Assembly (NCBI GenBank): GCA_030038275.1
Contig: JASHPG010000100.1
Location: 32,057-96,056, forward strand
Origin: Candidatus Acidiferrales bacterium
Lineage (GTDB): Bacteria > Acidobacteriota > Terriglobia > Acidiferrales > UBA7541
Direction: 5' to 3'
Length of the DNA stretch: 64,000 nt
Part shown: in pieces, positions 54,746 to 64,000 of the stretch
Position numbering within the stretch: position 1 is the stretch's first letter
How the letters are laid out: the number at the start of each line of letters is the position of its first letter
Program-made: the position numbers and the translations under genes
The notes under the pieces: generated by a model
What the model was told of the DNA's origin: nothing
The model's database searches: none
What the model saw: only the letters and a program-made list of their open reading frames with translations

Positions 54746-55135
54746 ATGATCGAGCGACTGGCTGGTTTTCCGGACAGCGTTGTGGCTGTCGCCGCGAAAG
54801 GTCAGGTCACACGCGCCGACTACGAGCAAGTGCTCCTGCCGGAAGTTGACCGCGTTTTTAAGAATCATCGCAGGGCGAATTTTTATTACGAACTGGGGCC
54901 CCAATTCACAGGACTTGATCCCGGCGCGGCCTGGGAAGATGTGAAGGAAAGCATCCGCCACTTCGGGGCATGGGAAAAGATGGCCATCGTGACAGACGTT
55001 GATTGGATCAAGCGGCTGGTGAGCGGATTCGGCGCCATGATGCCCGGCGAAGTGCGCGTCTTTCCAAACGCAGAGGCAGCATCTGCGCGCGCTTGGATAG
55101 TCGCCGGCACGGCGCAGGTCAACGCCGCGCGCTAG
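54746..55135 (+). CDS. SpoIIAA-like (STAS/SEC14 fold) small protein
   Basis: 129 aa. The sequence follows the SpoIIAA-like family: FPDSVVAVAAKGQVTRADYEQVLLPEVDRVF at the start, then YYELGPQFTGLDPGAAWEDVK, FGAWEKMAIVTDVDWIK and a C-terminal VFPNAEAASARAWI. The family is thought to be lipid- or membrane-linked but has no settled role. A perfect AGGAGG (54735-54740) precedes the ATG, so the longer frame from 54671 is rejected. Monocistronic. Confidence 0.8.
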   Translation: MIERLAGFPDSVVAVAAKGQVTRADYEQVLLPEVDRVFKNHRRANFYYELGPQFTGLDPGAAWEDVKESIRHFGAWEKMAIVTDVDWIKRLVSGFGAMMPGEVRVFPNAEAASARAWIVAGTAQVNAAR

Positions 55136-55152
55136 CGTAGTTGGACGGAAAT

Positions 55153-55174
55153 CGGTGTAATAGGCGCTACACCG
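55153..55174. terminator. Hairpin between convergent genes
   Basis: CGGTGTA / TACACCG arms of 7 bases with an 8-base loop, in the 31-base gap between the SpoIIAA-like gene and the end of the PlsC gene, overlapping the PlsC stop region. There is no T-tract, so a bidirectional terminator is only suggested by position. Confidence 0.35.
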
Positions 55175-55952
55175 GCGCTTCGATGCTGTCGTTCTGTTGC
55201 AAGCGAAGGAATTCTTCCACGGGGGCGGAGACGATCTCCTGCACGCGCCTGCGAAGCGCGTCAACCTCGGAGCGTGGCACCTGCGATGTATCGATTGTGT
55301 CGTGCAGATAGGCCGTGATTGTGCCCGGACGCAACATCCAATTCCCGGTGCGGAAAAATTCGTACGAGCCGACGATGCTCATCGGCACGATGGGCACGCC
55401 GAGCTTTTGCGCGATGCTAAAGATGCCTTTTTTGAACGGTTGCACGTGGCCGGTGCGCGTCCGCGAGCCTTCGGCGAAGGCAATCAGGCTGACGCCGGAT
55501 TCGAGCGCGGCGCGGGCGCGATCGGTCATGATCTGCAAGCCTTCGCGGCTGGGCACGTCAGGCACGGGGACGTTGCCGAAGCGGCCCATCATCCAGCCGT
55601 ACACCGGAATCTTGAAATGCGATTCGAGTTCGAACCCCCGGACGAATTGCGGAATCGCGGAATAGATTACGAACGGATCGAACACATTTACGTGGTTGCA
55701 GATGAAGATACTGGTGCGCGTTGGATCGAAACCCGGCGAGCGGCGCACTTCAAAACCGGCTCCGGCTACGCGCAGGATGTTGCGGGAGAACGCGCGCTGC
55801 GGCCAATCATTCTTTCGCGGATCGATCGCGGTGCCGAGCGCGATTAGAAACGTGCAAATCGGCAAAAAGTGGATCCAGCTGGCGCCCCAGAGAAGCGCGG
55901 AGCGAATCACCAACCATGCATGTCTCGCGCTGGATTCTTCGCGCCCGCTCAT
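55167..55952 (-). CDS. PlsC-like 1-acyl-sn-glycerol-3-phosphate acyltransferase
   Basis: 261 aa. One N-terminal membrane segment (IHFLPICTFLIALGTA), then the acyltransferase motifs NHVNVFD (HX4D), GNVPVPD (motif II region), FAEGSRTRTG (FxEGTR type) and PIVPMSIVG (motif IV). It transfers an acyl chain to a glycerol-phosphate or related hydroxyl. It is the last gene of the minus-strand lipid operon; its ATG overlaps the stop of the kinase-family gene (ATGA), which argues for a product shared with that enzyme. Confidence 0.9.
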   Translation of the reverse strand: MSGREESSARHAWLVIRSALLWGASWIHFLPICTFLIALGTAIDPRKNDWPQRAFSRNILRVAGAGFEVRRSPGFDPTRTSIFICNHVNVFDPFVIYSAIPQFVRGFELESHFKIPVYGWMMGRFGNVPVPDVPSREGLQIMTDRARAALESGVSLIAFAEGSRTRTGHVQPFKKGIFSIAQKLGVPIVPMSIVGSYEFFRTGNWMLRPGTITAYLHDTIDTSQVPRSEVDALRRRVQEIVSAPVEEFLRLQQNDSIEAPV

Positions 55953-56890
55953 ACAACCACGTCCAGCGCCGCGGGAAGAATCTCGATCGAGCGGCACTGG
56001 AGCGCCAGGATTTCGCCGTCAATCATCGCGTTGACCGGACCTTGTAAATCGAGCTCCACGCGCTCCACCGCGGCGCGCGAAGCAAGCCGGTGCTCGATGT
56101 GCGTGCCGGAAAAAAGACGCGGAAAAAGCCACAGCAAACGCAGCCGGCCGATGGGACTCCACCGCACGTATTCGATTTTCGCGTCGGTCGCGTCAGCGCG
56201 TGGCGCGATCATCATTTTGCCGCCGGTGAATTTGCTGTTGCTGAATGTGAGAAAGAGGCACTTGCGGCGATCCCAGTCGATGGCCGCGTCCAGCCGGTGC
56301 GCGAAGGCGGAATGCCGCAGCCGGACGAGCTGAGCGAGCACGCCGAGGATGTAGCCGAATTCGCCCCAGCCCTTGAAACGCCGGTTCGTCAGCGCGCCCA
56401 CGTCCGCGGGGAAGCCAAGGCTCAGCAAGTTCAGAAAATATATTTCGCCACCATTGTGGCGCAGCCGAATCACGTCGCACGGCCTGCGAGCGCCGTCGCG
56501 CAGCGCCTCGATTGTGTGTTCCACGCCGCGCGTTGTGAAGTCGCGCAGAAACGAATTGCCCGTGCCGAGCGGCAAAAAGCCCAGGCTGGGCTTGCCTCCG
56601 CTCAGAGCTTCTGGAAAAAGGCCGTTGATGATCTCGAAGCCTGTGCCGTCGCCGCCGACAGCAAGGAAATTGCGGTAGCCGCGCGCGTAAGCATCTCGGG
56701 CCAGCGTTGTGGCTTCGCCGGGTCGCGAGGTGCGGACCGTTTCGACGCCTACGCCGTTCTGGCGTACGCGGTCAATAGCGTCTGGCGCGAGTTTGCCGCA
56801 ACGTCTGCCGCCCGCGGCCGGATTGATGATCGCGTAAAAGTGGCCGCTCGCGGGCGCGCATTCTGTTGGCGCGGCAGCCGATGGGTTCAC
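55949..56890 (-). CDS. Diacylglycerol kinase / sphingosine kinase family protein
   Basis: 313 aa. [16 protein letters not shown] opening, [13 protein letters not shown] (the GGDGT nucleotide site), [14 protein letters not shown], and a C-terminal beta-domain with [12 protein letters not shown]. It phosphorylates a lipid hydroxyl such as diacylglycerol. The start is GTG at 56890, overlapping the stop of the acyl-activating enzyme (GTGA); frames extending to 56992 lie within that gene. Confidence 0.88.
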   Translation of the reverse strand: MNPSAAAPTECAPASGHFYAIINPAAGGRRCGKLAPDAIDRVRQNGVGVETVRTSRPGEATTLARDAYARGYRNFLAVGGDGTGFEIINGLFPEALSGGKPSLGFLPLGTGNSFLRDFTTRGVEHTIEALRDGARRPCDVIRLRHNGGEIYFLNLLSLGFPADVGALTNRRFKGWGEFGYILGVLAQLVRLRHSAFAHRLDAAIDWDRRKCLFLTFSNSKFTGGKMMIAPRADATDAKIEYVRWSPIGRLRLLWLFPRLFSGTHIEHRLASRAAVERVELDLQGPVNAMIDGEILALQCRSIEILPAALDVVV

Positions 56891-58773
56891 AGGTACACCA
56901 CATGATGGCGCCCTCGTGACTTGCGAATCTGTTCGGCCAGATCGAGGCGCTTGATTTTTAGCGACGCCGTGCGCGGAAAATCGCAGTCCCACACCAGATA
57001 ACCCGCTACGCGCTTGTAGTTGAGCAGGCGGCGGTTGCGCCCATCGATTTCGGCGGAGATCTCCGGCGAGAGTAGGTGTCGTTCATCCATTTGCGGTGTG
57101 GATTCATCGGAGCGCGGGGCCGGTGCCACATCGGAACTATTGGAAGATATGGGCTCGCTAACGGCGTCGCTCGCGGCGGCTGCAGCTTCGTTGTTTTCCA
57201 AGGCCACCGTCGGAGTCGGCAAAGGCGTCGTTACAGGCGTCGATTCGATCTGCGGCTTCGGCTCCGGGTGGATGACGAGAATCAGTTGTTCGCCAGTCAT
57301 CGTCCGTTCCGGCCACAGATAATTAGCCGCGAAAACGCAAAATTCCTTCACCGGCAAGCCTTCAAACGCCGCCTCGATGTCTTCGGGATAGACGTTCTTA
57401 CCTTCCTCCGTGACGATCATATTTTTCTTGCGCCCGAGGAGTTGCAGGTGCCCGTGCTTATCGACGCGCCCGAGATCGCCCGTGCGCAGCCAGCCATCGA
57501 CGATCGTCTCGGCGGTCATTTCAGGATCGTCAAGATAGTGCGACATTACGGTCCTGCCGCGTACCGCCACCTCGCCGATGCCTTCTTCATCCGGATCGAG
57601 AATGTTCACTTCGATTCCCGGAAGCTGCTTGCCAACGGTATCCGCCCGGAATGGATTGAAATCATTGAGCGTGATCACCGTCCCCGCTTCGGTACAGCCG
57701 TAGCCGTTGCCCACGGGAATGCCCAGGTCGTAGAAGAATTGCAGCGTGGCTGGTTCGGTGAACGCGCCGCCGACGAAAAGCGCCTGCAGCTCGCCGCCAA
57801 AGCCTTTGTGAACCTGGCCAAGCAGCCTGCCGCTGAGCTTGAGTCTCGGGCGGCGTCGCGTGAAGGCGCGGTTGATGCCGATCAACGCGCGGAGCGCGCG
57901 ACGTCTTCCGCCCGGGAGCTCGTCGAAGCGCTGGCGCAGCCCGCGTTCGAGAGTTTTCAGCAGCATCGGCACCACTGTCATGTACGTGATCTTGTAGCGC
58001 GTGAACGCGTCGCGAATGTATTCGGGGCGCAGCGTTCGCAGGTGAACCACCGTCGCGCCGCAAGTGAACGGGCCAATAAAGCCGACCATGAAGTCGATTG
58101 CATGATTTGTCGGAAGAATGCTCAAGTAGCGCGTTCCAGGCGAGAAAGGGAATATCGCCGTCAGTGCGCGGCACTGCTCGAGATAATTGTCGTGGGTTAG
58201 AACGCAGCCTTTCGGCCGGCCGCCAGTTCCCGACGAATAGACGATGCACGCGGGGTCGCGCCGAGTACGCGGAACGAAGATCGGCAGCCGCGAATCGTGA
58301 AAGTTCTCCCAGCGCTTCGCGCCGGCCAGGTCCGCTCCTGCAGGAGCTTCCGTCACAAGCACAAGGTGCGTGCCGAGCGACTTGAAGTTTTCTGCCTGCA
58401 CGATCGCCCGCCACAGGTGATACTCCGCGATCAGAACTTCGGCTTTGGAATGCGCCAGGAGCTGAAGCTGTTCCGCGGCGCTCAGCTTGTAGTCCAGCGG
58501 GACCAGCACGCCGCCCGTATAGAAAATCGCATACGCGGAAATCAGCCACTTGGACTGATTCGTCATGATGATCGCGGCGCGCGAGTCCCGGTTGAAGCCG
58601 GCATTTTGCAGGGAACGCGCGAGCGGCAGCGCCGCCTGCTTGAACTGCTGATAGGTGAGCCGCGCGTTTTCGCGGTCGCGATCGGCTTCGATCAGGCAGA
58701 TTTCGCTGGGCCAGCGGTCGAGCGCGGCGCGCAAAGCTTCGCCCAGGCAATTGTAGCGGCGCAGGTCGAGCAT
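56887..58773 (-). CDS. Acyl-activating enzyme (AMP-dependent synthetase/ligase) 1
   Basis: 628 aa. Adenylate-forming motifs: [16 protein letters not shown] (P-loop), [25 protein letters not shown] and [21 protein letters not shown]; the C-terminal lysine region is [10 protein letters not shown]. The C-terminal domain carries an inserted Pro/Ser/Ala/Asn low-complexity stretch (about residues 505-570). The ACP gene next door suggests that the fatty acid is loaded onto ACP rather than CoA. The ATG at 58773 is preferred over an upstream TTG. Confidence 0.87.
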   Translation of the reverse strand: MLDLRRYNCLGEALRAALDRWPSEICLIEADRDRENARLTYQQFKQAALPLARSLQNAGFNRDSRAAIIMTNQSKWLISAYAIFYTGGVLVPLDYKLSAAEQLQLLAHSKAEVLIAEYHLWRAIVQAENFKSLGTHLVLVTEAPAGADLAGAKRWENFHDSRLPIFVPRTRRDPACIVYSSGTGGRPKGCVLTHDNYLEQCRALTAIFPFSPGTRYLSILPTNHAIDFMVGFIGPFTCGATVVHLRTLRPEYIRDAFTRYKITYMTVVPMLLKTLERGLRQRFDELPGGRRRALRALIGINRAFTRRRPRLKLSGRLLGQVHKGFGGELQALFVGGAFTEPATLQFFYDLGIPVGNGYGCTEAGTVITLNDFNPFRADTVGKQLPGIEVNILDPDEEGIGEVAVRGRTVMSHYLDDPEMTAETIVDGWLRTGDLGRVDKHGHLQLLGRKKNMIVTEEGKNVYPEDIEAAFEGLPVKEFCVFAANYLWPERTMTGEQLILVIHPEPKPQIESTPVTTPLPTPTVALENNEAAAAASDAVSEPISSNSSDVAPAPRSDESTPQMDERHLLSPEISAEIDGRNRRLLNYKRVAGYLVWDCDFPRTASLKIKRLDLAEQIRKSRGRHHVVYL

Positions 58774-58877
58774 CAGAAATCGGCCGCGCAAGCGCGGAGG
58801 CGCCAGGGCACGCCGCGTGTTATGCGCTCGGTTATCTGGTCCAAGTTAACCATCTCTGTGCCTCTGCGTCTCCGTGG
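58774..58877. other. Short spacer between the ACP and acyl-activating genes
   Basis: 104 bases without a gene. It is one of only two non-overlapping junctions inside the minus-strand lipid cluster; nothing recognisable. Confidence 0.3.
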
Positions 58878-59120
58878 CTATAACCGGGACTGAATCCGTT
58901 CGGCGAGCGTGCGGAAGTCCGTGACGCCCTGGAGTTCGTAATCGGGCAGCTCGATGCGGAAATGCTGCTCGATGCGCGTCAGCAGGTCGAGCGCCTGAAG
59001 GCTGTTGATCCCGAGCTTTTTGAAAAAATCGTCGCCCGGCGAGAGCTGCTCGCGCGGCACCTTAAAGTGAGTTGCGGCGAGATTCAGGATTTCGTCAGTG
59101 GTCTGTTCGAGTGTGTTCAT
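58878..59120 (-). CDS. Free-standing acyl carrier protein
   Basis: 80 aa, acidic, four-helix ACP. The phosphopantetheine site is Ser40 in LGINSLQALDLL, with Asn replacing the usual Asp before the Ser; FRIELPDYELQGVTDFRTLAERI is the third/fourth-helix region. It sits between an enoyl-CoA hydratase and an acyl-activating enzyme, far from any fatty-acid-synthase genes, so it is probably a specialised carrier for this cluster. Confidence 0.93.
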   Translation of the reverse strand: MNTLEQTTDEILNLAATHFKVPREQLSPGDDFFKKLGINSLQALDLLTRIEQHFRIELPDYELQGVTDFRTLAERIQSRL

Positions 59121-59198
59121 TGGATTGTTATTTGACGCGAATGCGATTGTACTTCAGGAGTTGCTCGCGCGGATTTCGATCGAACCGAACGAGTGCGC

Positions 59199-60002
59199 TC
59201 ATGGCAAATAGGGCAGCGCGTCCGTGGACTCAACGAACTTGCGTAGCCCCGCTTCCACGGCCGGACGTGAGAAGAGTTCGCAGAAAATGTCGATTTCCTG
59301 GCGCAGTTCCTCGTGCGGAATGGGTTTCAGGAACCGCTTTGCGGCCACGGCAGTGTCACGATCGAATTTGTTGGCCTGCGCGGCTGTTGCGCGAGCCACG
59401 CGCAGCGCATCCCCTTCGGCGGCAATCTGGCTGACCAGCCCCACCGATTGCGCCTTGGCGGCGTTGATGCTGCGTCCGGTGAGCAGCAGATCTCGGACGA
59501 CCGCGTTTCCAAGATCGCGTTTCAGGCGCGGAATGCCGCCGAAGCCCGGAATAAGGCCGAGGCGCAGCTCGGGAAAACAGAACCGCGCCATCTTGTCCGC
59601 GACGATCAAGTCGCAAATCAGCGCCAGCTCGAATCCGCCTCCGAATACCACGCCGTGTACCGCGGCGATGGTGGTAAACGGCGCGGCGTCGAGCGTATTC
59701 ATCACACGGTGGATGCGTTCCAGGAATCCGCGGAGCTCCGGGACGCGTTTCTCAACCGGCAGTGGCTGCGACCGTTGGTACAGCTCGCGCAGATCGGCGC
59801 CGGCGCAAAAACCTTCGGAGCGCGTGCTACAGATGATCACCGACTGCGCATCTTTTTTCAGCGTCTCGAGAGCGGCAGCAAAAAATTCAAGCTCCGTGAG
59901 AGTGGCGGAGCCGATTTCGTTGCATGGCTCGCGGTGCAGAGCTAGCTCGACCGTGCCATCGGCCGTCGTCCACGAAAGCGTTTTGCCGCGAAAGGACTTC
60001 AT
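59199..60002 (-). CDS. Enoyl-CoA hydratase/isomerase family protein
   Basis: 267 aa crotonase fold. Oxyanion-hole segments FCAGADLREL and VHGVVFGGGFELALICD, and the second-half motif FPELRLGLIPGFGG whose Glu corresponds to a catalytic residue of hydratases. It could act on an ACP- or CoA-bound acyl chain. ATG 60002 overlaps the stop of the acyl-activating gene 2 (ATGA); a longer frame from 60128 is inside that gene. Confidence 0.88.
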   Translation of the reverse strand: MKSFRGKTLSWTTADGTVELALHREPCNEIGSATLTELEFFAAALETLKKDAQSVIICSTRSEGFCAGADLRELYQRSQPLPVEKRVPELRGFLERIHRVMNTLDAAPFTTIAAVHGVVFGGGFELALICDLIVADKMARFCFPELRLGLIPGFGGIPRLKRDLGNAVVRDLLLTGRSINAAKAQSVGLVSQIAAEGDALRVARATAAQANKFDRDTAVAAKRFLKPIPHEELRQEIDIFCELFSRPAVEAGLRKFVESTDALPYLP

Positions 60003-61702
60003 GCCGGCTTTTTCCGGTAAAGCGATTCGATTTCTGAAGCGAATCGCGCGGCGATCGCGTCGCGCTTGAGTTTGCCCATTGTCGTGAGCAGACCGTTTTC
60101 CACCGTGAATGGCTCGTGGACCACGCAAAACGCGCGTATCTGCTTGTAATGAGGCAGGCTCGCATTCATCGCATCGAGCGCCGGCTGGATTTGAGAGGAG
60201 CTGAACGGACCATTTCCATTCGCGCCGTTCGCGGGTGTGGCGGTGGCTGACGCTGGCGCGGCCACGAGCGCGCTCAGGAAACTGCGCTGGTTGCCGATCA
60301 GCACCACTTGCTGCGCCTCCGGAATCCGCGCGGCGAGCGCGTGCTCCAGCGGTTCCGGGGCCACGTTGTGCCCGGAATTGAGTACAAGCAGATTTTTCAA
60401 CCTTCCGGTGATCCGCCAGTTTCCGGCGGCATCCACTTCACCTTGGTCACCTGTGTGAAACCATCCTCCGGCAAGCGCCTTTGCAGTTTCGGCAGGGCGT
60501 TGCCAGTAGCCGGGGAAGACGTTCGGTCCGCGCGCAAGAATCTCGTCGTTATCGCCGGCCATCATCTCGACGCCCGGAATGGCTGGGCCTACGCGGCCGG
60601 GAACTGGATGCGCGGGATCGTCCATCGTGCAGATCGCGGTGGTTTCCGTCAGCCCATAAACTTGAAGCACCGGAATGCCCAGCATCATGAAAAATAGTTG
60701 CGTCTCGGGCGCGAGTGGCGCGGATCCGCAGATCAGCGCCTTCAGATTGGCGCCGATGCTCTTGCGAATGGCCGGAAACATCGCGGCCGTCGCAAGACGA
60801 AGAGCGAGTGAGTCGGCAACAGAGGCTTTCTGTCCGACGCCCTGCTTGGCCAGATATGCGCGCAGCGCGCGTGAATAGACGGCCGCGGCAAATCCTCCCC
60901 GCACCCGAATCGTTTCATCCACTTTGCGGCGCACGCGCTCCAGAAAAATTGGCACGTTAACGAAATAGTGCGGCGCGGCCAGCTTCAATTCATCGGAGAG
61001 CTTGGTGAGGTCGGTTGAAAGCGTCAGCAAGCTGTTGCGTGAAAGGGAAGTGAGCAGCAGCACGCGCGCCGCTGCAAAACAAAACGGCGCGTATTGAAAC
61101 ACGCGCTCGGGTTCCCGCCGCTGGCCCATCAGCTTGTCGAGTCGCGCATTGGTGCAGCCGAGCATGAACGTGATGTTGCGCGCGGTCAGCACCACGCCTT
61201 TGGGTTCGCCCGACGTTCCCGATGTATAGACGATGGTGACGGCATCATGATCGGCGTGGCGCGCCGGCGCGGCAGCAGCCTGTTTTGCCTCGCCTACGAA
61301 AATCGCGTCGAAAAGAACAATCGGCAATGCTGCGCTCCCGGCGCTCGCAACGTTGGCCGCGACCGTCGCATCCGCGCAGCAAAGCAGAGATGGACTCGAA
61401 TCGCGCAGCACGGCTGCAATCTCGCTGGAAACTTGGCGCGGGTCGAGCGGGACGACGATCGCGCTCTCGGACATCAGCGCCAGATCGAGCGCGACCCACC
61501 AGATGCTGTTCGGAGCGTAAATCGCGCAGCGTTCGCCCGGATGGAGGTCCCGTGCGCGAACGAATTGCCGTGCTTGCTGTATGAGCGCGAGCAGTTCGCC
61601 TCCTGTCACGGAGACGACCCTCGAACCATCGCGTACCTCGCTCAATACGGGCTGCGACGACGCCCGCTCCAAGCGCGCAAAGATTTGCTCCAGGAACGTC
61701 AC
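59999..61702 (-). CDS. Acyl-activating enzyme (AMP-dependent synthetase/ligase) 2
   Basis: 567 aa. P-loop YTSGTSGEPKGVVLTA, VYGLTETTAICTM, GWFHTGDQGEVDAAG and ITGRLKNLLVLNSGHNVAPEPLE; the C-terminal lysine segment is TTMGKLKRDAI. These features suit long-chain fatty acyl-CoA synthetases (FadD15-like). The start is GTG at 61702, overlapping the stop of the pyruvyl-transferase gene (GTGA). Two acyl-activating enzymes in one cluster imply two different acids or an acid loaded in two forms. Confidence 0.88.
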   Translation of the reverse strand: MTFLEQIFARLERASSQPVLSEVRDGSRVVSVTGGELLALIQQARQFVRARDLHPGERCAIYAPNSIWWVALDLALMSESAIVVPLDPRQVSSEIAAVLRDSSPSLLCCADATVAANVASAGSAALPIVLFDAIFVGEAKQAAAAPARHADHDAVTIVYTSGTSGEPKGVVLTARNITFMLGCTNARLDKLMGQRREPERVFQYAPFCFAAARVLLLTSLSRNSLLTLSTDLTKLSDELKLAAPHYFVNVPIFLERVRRKVDETIRVRGGFAAAVYSRALRAYLAKQGVGQKASVADSLALRLATAAMFPAIRKSIGANLKALICGSAPLAPETQLFFMMLGIPVLQVYGLTETTAICTMDDPAHPVPGRVGPAIPGVEMMAGDNDEILARGPNVFPGYWQRPAETAKALAGGWFHTGDQGEVDAAGNWRITGRLKNLLVLNSGHNVAPEPLEHALAARIPEAQQVVLIGNQRSFLSALVAAPASATATPANGANGNGPFSSSQIQPALDAMNASLPHYKQIRAFCVVHEPFTVENGLLTTMGKLKRDAIAARFASEIESLYRKKPA

Positions 61703-63129
61703 GCGACCATCGCTCCAGTATGCGTTTCGAGCAACCCGCAAAGCAGCGGGCTGAGCGGCGGCAGATATTCTTCCCACCCCAGCACTCCGGCGCGAATCGG
61801 GAAATCCGGATAGCGCCGCGCAACGTGCTCCTCGAAATAGACGCCCATGCGCGCCATCAGCCGCAAATTGCTGGCCACCACCTCGGCCATTGATTCACGA
61901 ATGGCTTCCGCGTCCGCGTCGAGCGCGCGAAGCGCCGCGACAATCTTATCCGCAAGGTCCGGCTCGTCCACGTTCATCACCAAATGTTCGTGTTTCCGCT
62001 GGTGCATCAAGTTGCGGATTCGCTCATCCATCGTGACTCCCGCGGAAGGCACCCCTGCGGGCATCGACGTCACGATAGCGTGAAAGCGCGACGAAAGTAT
62101 TCGGTCGCACGCCCGTAGGATACTCACGATCTCGTACATATTGAACTGATCCGAGGCCAGCACCGGAGCGCCGCCGATTTTCGCCGCCACGCGTTCGCAG
62201 GCGTCGCGGTCGAGCTTCTCCATCGCGATCATCACCGGAAACACCGAGCGCGTGCGTCGGTACTGCGCCACGCCCTCGGCCATCGCCGTCAGATATTTTT
62301 CGTAGGCCGTGTCCACTTCGCGCCCCGAGCGGTGAAAATAAATCGTGCGGTAGTAGCTCTTCGCGTACGCGCCGAACACGGAATGCGCCAGCCATTTCCC
62401 AATCGATGGTTTCACCGGCCACCAGAACGGATTGATGGCGCAGACGGCCAGCACCGGCGTTGACCCGTCCCAGCCCGCATCGAGCAGCGCCTTGCGGCCG
62501 TACTCTGGGCCGAGCGGCTCGAAAGTCCACGCGGTATCGGTGCCGAGGTCGGTGGAGATCCCCAATTTTCCGAGCACTTCCTGCGACTCCGGGTTTCGCG
62601 TGATCACCAGAGAGTCGTGGCAGTAGCGCCGGCACATTTTCTGCAGCCAGGGGTCCATCGCGCCCGCTTCGCCGCCATAAGCAACGCTCAATTTGTTTTG
62701 AGCGGAAGCGATTCCAAGCGCGCCGATCATCATCGCGGTCAGCGCGCTGGCGAATTTGCTCTTGAACATCGACCCTTCGCAGGCGATCACGCCATGATGC
62801 TTCCGCACTTCGGAATGGAGGAACGGCGGAAAGACGTCCGGCAGATGCACCTGCTGAGCGCCCCCGAAATAGCCGCGCGTCAGATTGAAATCCTGCGACA
62901 TCACCGCGAATTCGACGTTCTCCGCTCCCAGAATGCGCCGCACCTGCCGCGTGATTTCCTCCACGCGCACGTCGGAACCGGTGTTGCGCGTGCCGTTGTA
63001 TCCGGCGAACAGCAGTTTCAGCTTTTGTCCCGGCTTCCAGCTCTCGCCCGCGCCGAACATCCATTCGATTTTGTTCAGCTCGATCAGGCCGCTGACCCAG
63101 GCCTCGATCGCGGAATCCATGTCGATCAT
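61699..63129 (-). CDS. Polysaccharide pyruvyl transferase family protein
   Basis: 476 aa. [16 protein letters not shown], then [42 protein letters not shown] and an [15 protein letters not shown] segment are typical of the PS_pyruv_trans/CsaB family, which moves pyruvate from phosphoenolpyruvate to sugars or polyprenyl-linked sugars. Finding it inside a lipid-type operon is unexpected. ATGA overlap with the SDR gene upstream. Confidence 0.85.
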   Translation of the reverse strand: MIDMDSAIEAWVSGLIELNKIEWMFGAGESWKPGQKLKLLFAGYNGTRNTGSDVRVEEITRQVRRILGAENVEFAVMSQDFNLTRGYFGGAQQVHLPDVFPPFLHSEVRKHHGVIACEGSMFKSKFASALTAMMIGALGIASAQNKLSVAYGGEAGAMDPWLQKMCRRYCHDSLVITRNPESQEVLGKLGISTDLGTDTAWTFEPLGPEYGRKALLDAGWDGSTPVLAVCAINPFWWPVKPSIGKWLAHSVFGAYAKSYYRTIYFHRSGREVDTAYEKYLTAMAEGVAQYRRTRSVFPVMIAMEKLDRDACERVAAKIGGAPVLASDQFNMYEIVSILRACDRILSSRFHAIVTSMPAGVPSAGVTMDERIRNLMHQRKHEHLVMNVDEPDLADKIVAALRALDADAEAIRESMAEVVASNLRLMARMGVYFEEHVARRYPDFPIRAGVLGWEEYLPPLSPLLCGLLETHTGAMVA

Positions 63130-64000
63130 CGGCGTGATTCCCTAGGCGCGCTTGCGGCCACCGCCGAAGCCGCGCGATCTCCGCTGCTCGAAACGCCCCA
63201 TTCGCGGTACTTATAGTTGAAATTGTTCGCGCGCGCGTAGCGCAATAGAGGGTAGCAGTATTGCGAAAACGGCGCGGGCTTGCGCCCCATCTCAGCGGCC
63301 ACGCGCTGGTTGTCGAACACGGTGTTCCACACGAGATACGGCAGAAACACTTTCAGCAGCGTGGCAAGGCCGCCTATTTTTCCGGCGCGGCCCGCCAGCG
63401 CGCGAATCACTTTTTCTGACGTGCCTTCCAGGCTCGGCGCGAACACGGGCCCGCGTTTCCCCTGCGCCTTGGAAAGCGCATCCGTGAGTTGCACGAACGT
63501 CTCGGAATCGGCCCCCGACGCCAGATGATAAATCTCGTGTGCGGGATTTTCTTTCATGTGCAGCATGGAAATCGCGCCCGCCACGTAATCCACCGGCACG
63601 ATGTCGAGCCGTGCGCCCGGTTGAAACGGAAGCGCCGGAAGGCCCGCGAGAAATACGAACGCGCGAACCATCTCGAACTGGTTCGTTTCCGGACGGCGGC
63701 TATCTCCCAGCACGATGCTCGGCCGGAAAATCGTGCGTCGCACGTCCGGCAGGAGTTGCCGCACCATGTGCTCGCAGAATTTCTTCGTCCGCGCGTACGG
63801 ATCGTAGTCCGACCGGCTCCAGTCGATTGCCGAATCCTCTTCGACGACTTCATTGGCGCGCTGTCCCGCCACCGCCACGGTGCTGACGTGGCTGAAGCGT
63901 CGCAGTCCGTGATCGTCGCGCGCGCGCTGCGCCAGTTGGATCACTTCGAGCGTCCCGCGCAAATTCACGTTCAAGCAGCTTTTTTCCGACTTGCGGTTCA
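63126..64000 (-). CDS. SDR-family reductase/epimerase (5' end beyond window), fatty-acyl-reductase-like
   Basis: About 291 C-terminal residues of an extended SDR are visible and the frame stays open to the window edge. [22 protein letters not shown], the catalytic YDPYARTKK (YxxxK) and [10 protein letters not shown] are clear. The cofactor-binding GxxGxxG lies outside. The pattern fits thioester-reductase or fatty-acyl-CoA-reductase-type SDRs as well as sugar epimerases; the neighbouring acyl-activating enzymes and ACP favour the first. It is the first visible gene of the lipid operon. Confidence 0.75.
   Translation of the reverse strand, partial: NRKSEKSCLNVNLRGTLEVIQLAQRARDDHGLRRFSHVSTVAVAGQRANEVVEEDSAIDWSRSDYDPYARTKKFCEHMVRQLLPDVRRTIFRPSIVLGDSRRPETNQFEMVRAFVFLAGLPALPFQPGARLDIVPVDYVAGAISMLHMKENPAHEIYHLASGADSETFVQLTDALSKAQGKRGPVFAPSLEGTSEKVIRALAGRAGKIGGLATLLKVFLPYLVWNTVFDNQRVAAEMGRKPAPFSQYCYPLLRYARANNFNYKYREWGVSSSGDRAASAVAASAPRESRR

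Noticed and set aside
1-64000. CRISPR arrays, insertion sequences, phage genes or defence genes
   Set aside because: No regularly spaced repeats, transposase, integrase or Cas-like proteins were recognised anywhere in the window.

Overview
The window is a GC-rich, densely packed bacterial chromosome segment, most likely from an acidobacterium. This is inferred from the flavour of the proteins and from the hairpin-type intergenic repeats; no marker gene such as 16S rRNA is present. I support about 56 protein genes, one tRNA-Leu(UAA), one SAM-I riboswitch with its promoter, and a few short sites.

Layout. 1-12.2 kb is mixed housekeeping: biotin genes bioF (cut by the window edge) and bioB; an O-methyltransferase-like enzyme; a repeat-bearing gap; a methionine/cysteine trans-sulfuration enzyme behind a SAM-I riboswitch; a DUF4180 protein; IspH of the MEP isoprenoid pathway; an arginase-fold protein with altered metal ligands; a HAD hydrolase; and a 1087-residue protein with a degenerate C-terminal PilZ-like domain. 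12.2-31.9 kb (minus strand) is a near-continuous operon of 17 genes for a Wzx/Wzy-type polysaccharide. It is read from a PilZ gene through Wza-, Wzz- and BY-kinase-like genes, a UDP-sugar 4,6-dehydratase, an aminotransferase, methyltransferases, a dioxygenase, a polymerase, glycosyltransferases, a deacetylase and a flippase to a WecA-like initiating transferase. Most junctions are ATGA or GTGA stop/start overlaps.

31.9-34.7 kb is the control region: a divergent intergenic space holding a sigma70-like promoter and a perfect inverted repeat, then three consecutive response-regulator-like genes whose receiver domains have all lost key phosphorylation residues. 34.7-53.6 kb (plus strand) is a second polysaccharide operon of 13 genes. 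It has an outer-membrane export protein with seven SLBB-like modules, a PAP2 phosphatase fused to a Wzi-like capsule protein, a Wzz-like protein, an epimerase, a polyprenyl glycosylphosphotransferase, and its own flippase, polymerase, glycosyltransferases and methyltransferases. The two loci thus carry parallel but different sets of parts, arranged back to back around the shared regulators. The natural reading is two surface glycans under c-di-GMP and LuxR-type control.

53.7-64 kb: the tRNA-Leu, a CDP-alcohol phosphatidyltransferase and a SpoIIAA-like protein on the plus strand. These are followed by a minus-strand lipid gene cluster, mostly translationally coupled: a reductase-like SDR (cut by the window edge), a polysaccharide pyruvyl transferase family protein, an acyl-activating enzyme, an enoyl-CoA hydratase, a free-standing acyl carrier protein, a second acyl-activating enzyme, a diacylglycerol-kinase-family enzyme and a PlsC acyltransferase. 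Together these could activate, reduce and transfer an acyl chain to a phosphoglycerolipid. The product is unknown, and I regard this cassette and the twin glycan loci as the two most interesting systems here.
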